NCBI GenBank assembly: GCA_019637095.1
Contig: JAHBWG010000081.1
Location: 1 to 42,704 of the forward strand
Source: Sandaracinaceae bacterium
GTDB lineage: Bacteria; Myxococcota_A; Polyangia; Polyangiales; Sandaracinaceae
Direction of reading: 5' to 3'
Length of the DNA stretch: 42,704 nt
This document shows, piece by piece, positions 1 to 7,136 of this stretch; position 1 is the stretch's first letter, and every line of letters starts with the position of its first letter. The notes under the pieces were generated by a model. The model made no database searches and was not told where the DNA came from. It worked only from the letters and a program-made list of their open reading frames with translations. Both the position numbers and the translations under genes were made by a program.

Positions 1-702
1 CGTCGCTGTCCGCATGGACCCAACCCCGCTCAGGGGATTGAGACGTCGTGGCTTCATCACAGAAGTCTCGCGATTCCTGTTGTCCGCATGGACCCAACCC
101 CGCTCAGGGGATTGAGACACGCCGGCTCGCGCGGCGAGCCAGAGGAGCCAGTCGCCGTCCGCATGGACCCAACCCCGCTCAGGGGATTGAGACGCGATGA
201 CGCTGAACGCGCCCTGCGCCGAGATGTAGTACGTCCGCATGGACCCAACCCCGCTCAGGGGATTGAGACTCGTCGAGTGCCGACGAGCCGAGAGCGAGGA
301 TGTAGTGTCCGCATGGACCCAACCCCGCTCAGGGGATTGAGACCCAAGCGCTTACTTGCGAACGAGGAGCAGACGATCGTGTCCGCATGGACCCAACCCC
401 GCTCAGGGGATTGAGACCTCTCCGCGAAGGAGAGCGAGATCGCCGGGCGGATGCGCGTCCGCATGGACCCAACCCCGCTCAGGGGATTGAGACGCTCAGT
501 TGAACTGTGAGACGCGATTCGCGGGGTGTTCGTCCGCATGGACCCAACCCCGCTCAGGGGATTGAGACACGATCAGCGCCTCGACGACGGGCAGCGGATG
601 CCGCTGTCCGCATGGACCCAACCCCGCTCAGGGGATTGAGACCCTTGTCACGCAAGCGCGCCAGCGCTGCGTCCATGGCCTGTCCGCATGGACCCAACCC
701 CG
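1..702 (+). CRISPR. CRISPR array, leader-distal end (9 full repeats + 1 truncated)
   Basis: Nine identical 37-nt repeats lie at 8-44, 82-118, 157-193, 233-269, 307-343, 381-417, 457-493, 532-568 and 606-642, with a 21-nt partial copy at 682-702. Spacers are 37-39 nt. Each repeat begins GTCCGCATGG and ends ATTGAGAC. Its middle, CCCC-GCTCA-GGGG, can form a hairpin. The 3' end ATTGAGAC has the form of the 8-nt 5' tag left on type III crRNAs after Cas6 cleavage, so transcription should be left to right with the leader before position 1. Repeats do not drift towards the right end; the array simply stops inside a repeat where the insertion sequence begins. The matching effector operon is probably the type III cas genes starting at 13491, the only cas genes here. 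That pairing is inference. Confidence 0.98.
682..702 (+). repeat. Truncated terminal CRISPR repeat
   Basis: The first 21 bases match the 37-nt repeat exactly, then similarity ends abruptly before the hairpin's second arm. The abrupt break, rather than gradual degeneration, suggests that the array once continued and was interrupted or deleted by the insertion sequence starting at about 703. Confidence 0.85.
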
Positions 703-1800
703 TGGTGTGTCAGCTTGGATCGGCGCTACGCGGCGCCGCGATGGTAGTGGCGCAAGAGGCCGCCGATGCGGTCGCGGCGGCGGATCGCGCCGTTGTCGTT
801 CGCGGGCCCGGCTCGCGGTTCGATGGGTACGTTGCTGAGCCCCTGGTGTGGTCGCTCTGTGTGGTAGTGCTCGAGGTAGTCGCGGAGCACCTGGCGGAGG
901 TGACGCTCGCCGAGGATGACGAGGTGGTCGAGGCACTCCTTGCGCACCGAGCCGATGAAGCGCTCCGCATAGGCGTTGAGGTTCGGGCTGCGCGCGGGGA
1001 GCCGAACGACGCGTACCCCGGCGTCCGCGAGGAGGCGGCGGAATGCGGCGGTGAAGAGCGGGTCGCGGTCGACGACCAGGGCGCGCTTGCCGGTGAGGAA
1101 GCCGTCGACGGCGTCGGTCAGGTTCCGGGCGACTTGGAGCGTCCAGGCTTCGCCCGGGTCGTGAGCGATGCCGGCGAGGTGGACGCGGCGGGTCGCGAGC
1201 TCGATGACGAAGAGGACCTGGTAGCGCACCAGCCCGGTGAGCGTGAGCGCCTCGACGGTGAAGAAGTCGGCGGCGGCGATCCCGTCCCAGTGTCGGCGGA
1301 GGAAGTCGCTCCAACGGGTCGAGCCGCCTCGCTCAGGGACGGGCGAGATCGCCGCCGCCGCGAGGATGCGGCGCACGCTCGATGCGCTGAGGGGTGGCCG
1401 AGGGCGGCGAGCGCGCCCGCGATCCGCAGGTAGCCCCAGCGGGGGCACTCGCGCGCCATGCGCACGACGAGCTCGCGGGCTTCGGGTGAGATCGTGCGCC
1501 GGGCGCCGCGCTTCGGCGCGCCGTCGTAGCGGTCGCGGACGAGGCGACGATGCCAGCGCAGGAGGGTCTCGGGACGGACGATGCGCGCCAGGGCGCGCAG
1601 GCGGTCCGGCGCGAGGCGCGCCGCCCGCTCGGCGATCCCGCGCCGTTGGCGGTCCGTGAACCGAGGACGGCGATCGCCGAGGTGCTCGCGCAGCACGCGG
1701 TTCTCCTCGAGGAGATAATCGATCACGTCGGCCTGGCGGCGGTCGAGCCACCCGGCGACGCAGAGCACGAGGAAGTGGAGCGCGGTCGGGGCCACCGGGG
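703..1800 (-). mobile_element. Degenerate insertion sequence with DDE transposase
   Basis: The left boundary is set by the broken CRISPR repeat; the sequence after it starts TGGTGTGTCAGC. The right boundary is not clear. I could not find an inverted copy of the left terminus between 1796 and 1848, and the next gene starts at 1849, so the right end seems lost or too diverged to see. The only coding content is the frameshifted transposase at 726-1795. Exact ends and target-site duplication cannot be given. Confidence 0.7.
726..1795 (-). pseudogene. Frameshifted integrase-core (DDE) transposase
   Basis: Two overlapping minus-strand frames together make a normal transposase. The upstream frame (from GTG at 1795) gives the N-terminal helix-turn-helix part, beginning near MAPTALHFLVLC and ending at a WGYLRIAGAL segment. 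The downstream frame gives the rve integrase core with the DDE residues in ADFFTV, VVDRDPLF and NAYAERF contexts. The two join if one base is added to the CCCC run at 1391-1394. The repaired length is 356 aa, about the usual size of this single-ORF IS481/IS3-like family. I read it as a 1-base deletion making a pseudogene. Programmed frameshifting is possible but unusual for this family. Confidence 0.85.
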
Positions 1801-1822
1801 TGGTCTACCCCGAGGGGTGCGG

Positions 1823-1828
1823 TAGAGT
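1823..1828 (+). promoter_or_regulatory. Possible -10 box (TAGAGT) for the 806-aa gene
   Basis: TAGAGT lies 20 bp before the GTG at 1849, followed by a GAGGAG ribosome site at 1836-1841. No convincing -35 box was seen. Confidence 0.35.
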
Positions 1829-1848
1829 CGCGCGCGAGGAGCTCCACG

Positions 1849-4269
1849 GTGGCGCGCAAGATCAAGAGGAAGGGCACCAAGCTCTCCCGCGGTGCGGCGC
1901 GCGCGGTCCGCTACACGACCGCGGATCGGGCGGCGGTCCTCCTCGAGCTCGAGGAGATCGCGGCCAACCCCGAGGCGGCGGAGCTGGTGGAGCCGCTCGT
2001 CGAGGCGTACTACGACGGGGTCGGCGAGGCGCTCGGGGACGCGGCGTACCGCGCGTACGAGGAAGCGGTCAGCCACCTGGGGTTCCTCTTCTGGATGTGC
2101 TTCGACGCGCGGCTCGAGCCGGCGCCGCCGCTCGCCGACGTGATGCTGCGAGAGCCGCGGCGACCCGCGGGGCAGAAGGCGTTCCTGCGCGCGATGCGCG
2201 CGACGCGGATGCGGCTCTACGAGATCACGCGCGTGGCGCCGGGCTTCACGATCACGGTGCGCGACGCGCTCGATGGCGGGGAGGAGGTCACGCTGCGCGA
2301 GCGCAGCGGCTCGCGCACCCTGCAGCCCGGGGCGCTGATCGCGACGCGGGTGATGCGGCCCGGCGCGTCCGGCGAGCCCGAGGCGGACGGCGGCTTCTTC
2401 AACTACAGCGAGCTCCAGCGGGAGCCCGTGCTCGCGGGCGCGCGCCAGCTGCTCGCCGACCTGCGCGAGGAGGGGCTCGACGAGGACTTCTGCTGGCGGG
2501 AGGAGATGCCGCTCTTGTTCCACCTCGAGTGGCGTACGTCGCGCCTGCCCACGCCGGTGAACTACGACGGCGACGCGCTGACGCGGACGCGCGTGACGTT
2601 CGAGGTGCGCGATCGCGGCGCGCTCGAGGCGGCGCTCGACGCGGCGCCGGCGATGGAGCGGGCGAGCGAAGGGGAGGCCTGTTGGGTGTGGTCCGGCACG
2701 GGCACCGAGGAGAAGGAGCTCGTCGTGCTCGGGCGCGTGACGCTCGACGCGGAGGGTCGCGCCGTGCTCGAGGCCAACTCCGTCCCGCGCGGGGAGCGCG
2801 GGCGCGCGTTGCTCGAGAGCCTCGCGGGCGAGGCCATCGCCCACCGCTCGACGGTCCACGAGGACGTGATGCGCAAGGTGCTCGAGCAGATGCGCGAGGG
2901 GGCCCGGCCGGATGATCCGCTCGCCGGGCTCGACGCGACGACGCGCGAGGCGCTGCACGAGGAGGCGGAGCAGTTCTTGGCGCGCCACCAGCGCGCGTGG
3001 CTCGACGAGGCCATCCCCGCGCTCGACGGCGCGAGCCCGCGCGAGGCCGCGAAGGACGCCGCGCTGCGCCCGCGGCTCGTCGAGCTGTTGGCGCTGGGGG
3101 ACCGCCTGTACCAGCGCGCCCTCGCGACCGGCGCGCCCGCGGCCGATCCTCGGTGGGTGCGCGAGGAGCTCGGCGTCTTCGACGGGTGCCTGCGGCGCGA
3201 CCCGTCGCAGCTCCCGGCCCTCGCACACGAGCGCATGGCCGAGCTGGCCCCGGAGCTCGCGGCGCTCGCGCGCGACATCGCGGCGCGGGTGCGCGCCGAG
3301 CCGGGCTACGACGCGATGCGGACCGTCTCGCGCCGCGAGCTGGAGCACGACCTCGGCTTCGTGCGCTTCCTGCGCACGCACACCCGCGACGAGGTCGAGG
3401 CGCACGCCGACCCCGCGACGGCCTCGAGCGAGACCGAGCTCCTCGCAACGCACCTCGAGGTCGCGACGAACCTCGAGCTGCACCACCGCAAGGTCTTCTG
3501 GGTCGGCGAGAGCGTGTCCTGGATGCTCGGCGCGACCCGGCTCGACGTCGAGGGCGACCTCTTGCGGCTTCCCTTCGGGAGCTTCGCCATCGCGTTCACC
3601 GACCGCTACGCGCTCGGCCTGGCGGAGCGCGCGCTCGCGCGCGAGCCAGCCTGCCGGCTGCGCGGGCACCTCCTCGAGGTCGTCACGGCGTACGTCACGG
3701 CGCGCGAGGGCGGGCTCCGCATCGCGTTCGCCTGTGACGCGCTCGACCCGGGCTGGCCCTACCTCCTGGTGCGCGAGCTGCGCTACGGCCCCGAGGACCG
3801 GCTCGACCGCATCGTCGACAGCCACCTCCCCGGCGGGGCCGATCTCGACGAGGTCCCGTCGATGTTCCGCTCGTTCGCGCTGCGCGATCTCGTGCGGCTG
3901 GTGGTCAACGCGATCCTCTACGCGACGAGCGCCGACGCAGAGGTTCGCGAGGTCGCGCCGCCGCGCGAGGGTGGCAAGCACGCGGAGCGCGACGAGGCGA
4001 TCCCACCGCTGAGCGGCGAGACCGTGTTCCACCTGCCGGGCAAGATCGAGATCGGCGCGCTGCGCGCGTTGCAGGCGGTGCGCCGCGGCGAGCTCGAGCG
4101 CACGCAGGTGCAGCGGTGCATGGTGCGCGGGCACTGGCGCCGCGCGGCCAGGCAGTACCGCGATCAGCGCCCGCGCTGGGTCTCGCCGCACTGGCGCGGC
4201 CCGAGCATCGCGGCGATCGTCGAGCGGCAGTATCGACTCGTCGCACCGGAGCCCGCGCCCGAGAGCTGA
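1849..4269 (+). CDS. Large protein of unknown function (806 aa)
   Basis: The GTG start follows GAGGAG at 1836-1841. The N-terminus is very basic (MARKIKRKGTK), which could bind nucleic acid. Residues 120-180 hold a beta-rich segment (GFTITVRDALDGGEEVTLRERSG is part of it), and the middle is helical and acidic. The C-terminal 300 residues include LPFGSFAIAFTDRYALGL and a final RGHWRR...RWVSPHWRG tail. That tail is reminiscent of the C-terminal RxHWR...W-x-x-P signature of proteins often annotated as the AcrVA2 family, but this is recalled resemblance, not alignment. There are no clear catalytic motifs, membrane segments or signal peptide. It stands alone between the insertion sequence and the convergent small operon at 4279. 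I do not assign a function. Confidence 0.8.
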   Translation: MARKIKRKGTKLSRGAARAVRYTTADRAAVLLELEEIAANPEAAELVEPLVEAYYDGVGEALGDAAYRAYEEAVSHLGFLFWMCFDARLEPAPPLADVMLREPRRPAGQKAFLRAMRATRMRLYEITRVAPGFTITVRDALDGGEEVTLRERSGSRTLQPGALIATRVMRPGASGEPEADGGFFNYSELQREPVLAGARQLLADLREEGLDEDFCWREEMPLLFHLEWRTSRLPTPVNYDGDALTRTRVTFEVRDRGALEAALDAAPAMERASEGEACWVWSGTGTEEKELVVLGRVTLDAEGRAVLEANSVPRGERGRALLESLAGEAIAHRSTVHEDVMRKVLEQMREGARPDDPLAGLDATTREALHEEAEQFLARHQRAWLDEAIPALDGASPREAAKDAALRPRLVELLALGDRLYQRALATGAPAADPRWVREELGVFDGCLRRDPSQLPALAHERMAELAPELAALARDIAARVRAEPGYDAMRTVSRRELEHDLGFVRFLRTHTRDEVEAHADPATASSETELLATHLEVATNLELHHRKVFWVGESVSWMLGATRLDVEGDLLRLPFGSFAIAFTDRYALGLAERALAREPACRLRGHLLEVVTAYVTAREGGLRIAFACDALDPGWPYLLVRELRYGPEDRLDRIVDSHLPGGADLDEVPSMFRSFALRDLVRLVVNAILYATSADAEVREVAPPREGGKHAERDEAIPPLSGETVFHLPGKIEIGALRALQAVRRGELERTQVQRCMVRGHWRRAARQYRDQRPRWVSPHWRGPSIAAIVERQYRLVAPEPAPES

Positions 4270-4278
4270 CCGTCGAGC

Positions 4279-4482
4279 TCAGCGCCGCGCCCGGGCGGCC
4301 GCCACCGCGGCGGGGCCCACGGCGACCATCACCTCGCCGATGACGACGGCCGCGCCGCCGCCCGTCGCGATGGCGTAGCCGACCGCGCCGGCCGTCGCGA
4401 CCGTGAGCACGCCGCCGGCGACGCCGAGCGCGATCTTCTCCCCGGTCGAGCGCCGGTCCCACCAGTTCGCCAGAGCACTCAT
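4279..4482 (-). CDS. Small hydrophobic glycine-rich peptide (67 aa)
   Basis: ATG at 4482 overlaps the TGA of the preceding gene (ATGA), so translation is probably coupled. The N-terminal 15 residues are amphipathic with a WW pair (MSALANWWDRRSTGEK). The next 45 are almost entirely hydrophobic or Gly/Ala (IALGVAGGVLTVATAGAVGYA and on), enough for two short membrane helices, then an RARR end. It lies last in the four-ORF operon downstream of the -24/-12 promoter at 5180-5195. A membrane-inserting or pore-forming role is suggested by composition only. It could also be a small structural membrane protein. Confidence 0.65.
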   Translation of the reverse strand: MSALANWWDRRSTGEKIALGVAGGVLTVATAGAVGYAIATGGGAAVVIGEVMVAVGPAAVAAARARR

Positions 4483-4706
4483 CGATTCCCTCCTTCCAGC
4501 CTCTCTCCGGCCGCGACGCCGAGCGCGCCGCCGAGCCCCGCGCCGATCACCGCGCCGATGGGCCCGCCGAGCAGCGAGCCCACTGCGGCGCTGCTCGCCG
4601 CGCCCACGCTGGCCGCCACGGCGCGGCGCCGGTGCTCGGCCGGCAGCCTGCGCAGCGCCTCCTCCGCGGACCTCTTCATCTCCTCGTTCGACACGGGATC
4701 CTCCAT
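4479..4706 (-). CDS. Glycine-zipper small membrane protein (75 aa)
   Basis: ATG at 4706. The first 28 residues are charged and helical (NEEMKRSAEEALRRL). Residues about 30-65 form a hydrophobic glycine zipper (GSLLGGPIGAVIGAGLGGAL), ending GERLEGGNR. Glycine-zipper segments pack transmembrane helices in pore-forming and outer-membrane-associated peptides. There is no signal peptide. The gene starts 21 bp after the preceding 31-aa ORF and overlaps the following hydrophobic peptide by 4 bp, so the two hydrophobic peptides are made as a coupled pair. The function is not known. Confidence 0.65.
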   Translation of the reverse strand: MEDPVSNEEMKRSAEEALRRLPAEHRRRAVAASVGAASSAAVGSLLGGPIGAVIGAGLGGALGVAAGERLEGGNR

Positions 4707-4727
4707 CTGTCCACTCGATTTGCTCTA

Positions 4728-4823
4728 TCACGTCGGTCCGTCGACGGGCAGCGCCCGCGCGGCTCCGCCCCGTCGCATCGCGGGCCCGCGATCGAGCTCG
4801 TCCACGATGCTCATGTCACTCAT
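4728..4823 (-). CDS. Possible 31-aa small protein
   Basis: ATG at 4823 lies just after GAGGAG and overlaps the stop of the DUF4258 gene. It encodes a short hydrophilic peptide starting MSDMSIVDELDRGPAMRR. The Shine-Dalgarno match and the coupled position favour translation, but the ORF is too short to judge by composition. It could be a leader or antidote-type peptide, or chance. Confidence 0.35.
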   Translation of the reverse strand: MSDMSIVDELDRGPAMRRGGAARALPVDGPT

Positions 4824-5172
4824 CTCCTCGGTGCCCAGACGCGGTGGCGCGCCTGTCCTGACAGCGGCGCGGTCGGGTCGAGCGCCGCGGCTTGCGGAAG
4901 AGGTGGCGGATCGAACGGTTCCGGTAGACCGTCGCGATGCGGCCGCGCTCGAGCACGACCGTGGTGCCCTCGGCCCGCCGGACGAGCGGGTCATCGAGCA
5001 GCTCCTTCGGGATGTCGCGGCGGCGCAGGACGAAGAAGGTCGCGCCGGCTGCGTGGTGCTCGTAGCCGAGCTGGAGGGTGAGCTCGATGTCGCGCTGCCG
5101 GATGCGGCGGCGCGTCATCTGCTGCTCGAGGTGTCGGGATCGTGAGCCGCGAGTGACGTCGTGCATGCTCAT
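4816..5172 (-). CDS. DUF4258 family protein (toxin-like small protein)
   Basis: A protein of up to 118 aa with the DUF4258 pattern: RIRQRDIELTLQLGYEHH, a FFVLRRRDIP segment, then VVLERGRIATVYRNRSIRHL and a basic tail. DUF4258 proteins are small RelE/BrnT-like-fold proteins often found in toxin-antitoxin settings; this is family knowledge. The first ATG is at 5172. However, the sigma-54 promoter at 5180-5195 predicts a transcript start near 5169, inside or after that codon. The ATG at 5166 or the one at 5118 (MTRRRIRQ, right at the domain) may therefore be the true start. It is the first gene of an operon with three small ORFs and is divergent from the RtcR-like activator. I see no separate antitoxin gene. 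Confidence 0.8.
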   Translation of the reverse strand: MSMHDVTRGSRSRHLEQQMTRRRIRQRDIELTLQLGYEHHAAGATFFVLRRRDIPKELLDDPLVRRAEGTTVVLERGRIATVYRNRSIRHLFRKPRRSTRPRRCQDRRATASGHRGDE

Positions 5173-5179
5173 CGGCCTT

Positions 5180-5195
5180 TGCGGCTACCGTGCCA
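5180..5195 (-). promoter_or_regulatory. Sigma-54 (-24/-12) promoter for the DUF4258 operon
   Basis: On the minus strand the sequence is TGGCACGGTAGCCGCA. It matches the consensus TGGCACR-N4-TTGCW at all -24 positions and at the essential -12 GC, with CC in place of TT. The -24 GG to -12 GC spacing is correct. It faces the DUF4258 operon and lies next to a sigma-54 activator gene, the usual arrangement for RtcR and its target operon. Confidence 0.75.
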
Positions 5196-5260
5196 GCGAA
5201 GAGAGATGGCGCTCGATCGCGCTAGACGGGAAGGGCGGAGCGATTCTGTACCCCCGCGAT

Positions 5261-5286
5261 GATAGGTAGGCTATCTTCGTAGATAG
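5261..5286. promoter_or_regulatory. Three-half-site inverted repeat, probable activator binding site
   Basis: GATAG (5261-5265), CTATC (5271-5275) and GATAG (5282-5286) form two overlapping inverted repeats with 5- and 6-bp spacers. The site lies about 70-90 bp upstream of the -24/-12 promoter, where enhancer sites for sigma-54 activators usually sit. It also abuts the GTG start of the activator gene at 5289, so it could serve for autoregulation too. Confidence 0.6.
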
Positions 5287-5288
5287 TC

Positions 5289-6824
5289 GTGTCCGTAGTC
5301 CTCGTGCAGCTCGTCGGGTCCCGTCGCAACGCTGGGCGTGGCCGCGACCGTCCCGCCCTCCGCCTCGCGCGGGCCCGCCTCGACGGACGCGTGGCGCACG
5401 AGGTGGAGCTGATCGCCGATCCCTCGCTGGAGAACGCGGCGCTCGCGGACCAGCTCGCGGCGGAGATTGGCAAGCGCGCACGCGTGCGCGAGGCCGGCTG
5501 CATCGAGGCGTCCGTCGCGGCGCACCGCGTCGGGGTCGCGCGGGGCATGCTGGCGCCGGTCGTCGAAGCGATCCTCTCGCGCCACGGCGCGCGGGACACC
5601 CTCGACGCGCTCGTGGGCATCGAGACCGGCACTCCCGCGCAGCAGGTCGCGTTGACCGAAGGGTTGGCTCAGGCAGGCGCACGGCGGGTGGACCTCGTGT
5701 GGCTCGACGGCGCCGCGCCCCGCGTGCTCGACGCGAGGCTCCGGGGGCGCCGGCCGAGCCACCTGGCCCTGTCGACCGACCCCGAAGCGTTGGTCCCGCA
5801 GCTCGCGCACTTGCCTCCCGGGCGGGCCGTCTTGCTGCTCGGCCCGACCGGCGCCGGCAAGACGCGCTTCGCGCGGCGGCTCCACGCCGAGGTCTGGGGG
5901 AAGCCGCGCGAGCGGTTCGTGGCCGTGAACTGTGCGGCGCTCCCCCGTGAGCTCGTCGAGTCCGAGCTCTTCGGGCACGCGAAGGGCGCGTTCACCGGCG
6001 CGACGCGAGAGCATCGGGGGGCGTTCGAGCGAGCGGCTGGGGGTACGCTCCTGCTCGACGAGGTGGGCGAGCTGCCCCTCGTGATCCAGGCCAAGCTCCT
6101 GACCGCGCTCGACACGGACGAACGCGGCGTCCGTCGTTTCACGCCGGTGGGTGGTGAAGAGCGCACCACCGACGCGCGCCTCGTGCTCGCCACCAACCGA
6201 GACCCGTGCGACCTCGTCGACGCCGGGCTCTTGCGCGAGGACCTCCTCGCCCGCATCGCGACGTGGCAAGTTCGCTTGCCATCGCTCACCGAGCGTCCGG
6301 TCTCTGCGCTCGCCGCATACCTCGAGGGCCTGGAAGCGGTCGGAGGGCCCGCGACCCTGGTGATCGAGCGTCCGGCGTGGCATCGGTTGGTCCGCTACGC
6401 GCTCGAGCCCTCGACCGAGTGGCGGGGGAACTACCGCGATGTCCTCGGCTCGGCCGAGCGGCTCGCTACCCGGGCGCTCGCGGCGCACGGCCCCCGCACG
6501 GATGACGAAGCGATCACCATCACCGAGGAGCTCCTGCGGGTGGAGCTCGAAGAGCTGGCGGCTCGGTGGCCGCCCCGCGAAGCGGGGGCGTCGCGAGAGG
6601 CCTGGGCCGACCTCGAGCGCGTCCTGCGCCGGGGCGCGCTCGAGCGCCTCAGCGAGCTCGAGCGCTGGGAGGCGCGCTACCTCCTCGAGGCGATGCAGGC
6701 CAACGAGTCCAAGGCCGACGCGTGGCGCTGGCTCGTGGCGCGCCGCCTCCTGCCGCACTCGGGGGACGTGAAGAACCCCACCGCCGCGTTCGACAAGCGC
6801 TGGGCCCGCTTCGACTGGGCGTGA
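5289..6824 (+). CDS. RtcR-like sigma-54-dependent activator with CARF-type sensor
   Basis: 511 aa, GTG start at 5289. Residues 1-150 follow the layout of the RtcR N-terminal regulator domain: a VVLVQLVGSRRNAGRGRDRP opening and a later IETGTPAQQVAL segment matching RtcR's ITTGTHVAQI. RtcR's sensor domain is a CARF-family domain that senses RNA ends. The AAA+ domain has Walker A GPTGAGKT (185-192), the sigma-54-contacting GAFTGA loop (233-238) and Walker B LLLDE (254-258). The C-terminus (NPTAAFDKRWARFDW) resembles the RtcR end. There is no rtcB or rtcA here. The divergent operon instead carries DUF4258 and small membrane peptides behind a -24/-12 promoter. The true ligand is unknown: 2',3'-cyclic-phosphate RNA as for RtcR, or a CRISPR cyclic oligoadenylate, are candidates. 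Confidence 0.88.
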   Translation: MSVVLVQLVGSRRNAGRGRDRPALRLARARLDGRVAHEVELIADPSLENAALADQLAAEIGKRARVREAGCIEASVAAHRVGVARGMLAPVVEAILSRHGARDTLDALVGIETGTPAQQVALTEGLAQAGARRVDLVWLDGAAPRVLDARLRGRRPSHLALSTDPEALVPQLAHLPPGRAVLLLGPTGAGKTRFARRLHAEVWGKPRERFVAVNCAALPRELVESELFGHAKGAFTGATREHRGAFERAAGGTLLLDEVGELPLVIQAKLLTALDTDERGVRRFTPVGGEERTTDARLVLATNRDPCDLVDAGLLREDLLARIATWQVRLPSLTERPVSALAAYLEGLEAVGGPATLVIERPAWHRLVRYALEPSTEWRGNYRDVLGSAERLATRALAAHGPRTDDEAITITEELLRVELEELAARWPPREAGASREAWADLERVLRRGALERLSELERWEARYLLEAMQANESKADAWRWLVARRLLPHSGDVKNPTAAFDKRWARFDWA

Positions 6825-6878
6825 GCCCTGCGCGCTCGAGGCTCGCGTTGGCGGCCAGGGAGCGTCGCGGTGAGCTCG

Positions 6879-7136
6879 TCAGTCGCCGGCCGCGGGCGGC
6901 CAGGCGAACGCCGCCTTCATCGTCGCCGCGTCGATGGCTCGGGCCGCCAGCCGCAGGCGAAGCGTCCGTTCATCGTCCTCGGGGTGCCGCTGTCGCAGCG
7001 CCGCGAGCGCGATGGCGTGCGTCAGCGCCGTGAGCGCGACCGAGTGTTCCACGCGCGCGCGCGGCGTCATCCGACGATACGCCGCCTCCATCATCGCCCA
7101 CGCCTCGGGCGAGGTGTCGCGGGGTCGCACGCTCAC
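6879..7136 (-). CDS. Conserved-looking 85-aa protein of unknown function
   Basis: GTG start overlapping the Uma2 stop (GTGA), giving an 85-aa helical protein: SPEAWAMMEAAYRRMTPRAR, a hydrophobic helix ALTALTHAIALAAL, then RQRHPEDDERTLRLRLAA. This looks like the short proteins often found beside other nuclease or nucleotidyltransferase-type genes in high-GC genomes, but I cannot name a family with certainty. It is cotranslated with the Uma2 protein upstream and ends convergent with the RtcR-like gene, 54 bp away. A role as a partner of the Uma2 protein is inference from overlap only. Confidence 0.65.
   Translation of the reverse strand: MSVRPRDTSPEAWAMMEAAYRRMTPRARVEHSVALTALTHAIALAALRQRHPEDDERTLRLRLAARAIDAATMKAAFAWPPAAGD

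Noticed and set aside
1385-1400. Programmed ribosomal frameshift in the transposase
   Set aside because: The site is a plain C run without a slippery A-run or stimulatory context, and the family normally has a single continuous ORF. A 1-base deletion is simpler.
57-1433. ORFs with repeated translated segments across the CRISPR repeats (for example 88-414 and 507-1433)
   Set aside because: They are translations of the repeats and spacers, continue into the antisense of the transposase, and show no protein-like composition.
1723-4191. Long minus-strand ORF opposite the 806-aa gene, and similar long antisense ORFs at 10008-12080, 28575-31424 and 37542-39893
   Set aside because: In about 70% GC DNA the antisense frames stay open by chance. 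These have Arg/His/Pro-rich composition, no motifs and sit exactly opposite genes with recognisable domains or better composition.
6825-6878. Terminator between the convergent RtcR-like and 85-aa genes
   Set aside because: No stable stem-loop with a T-run was found in the 54 bp.
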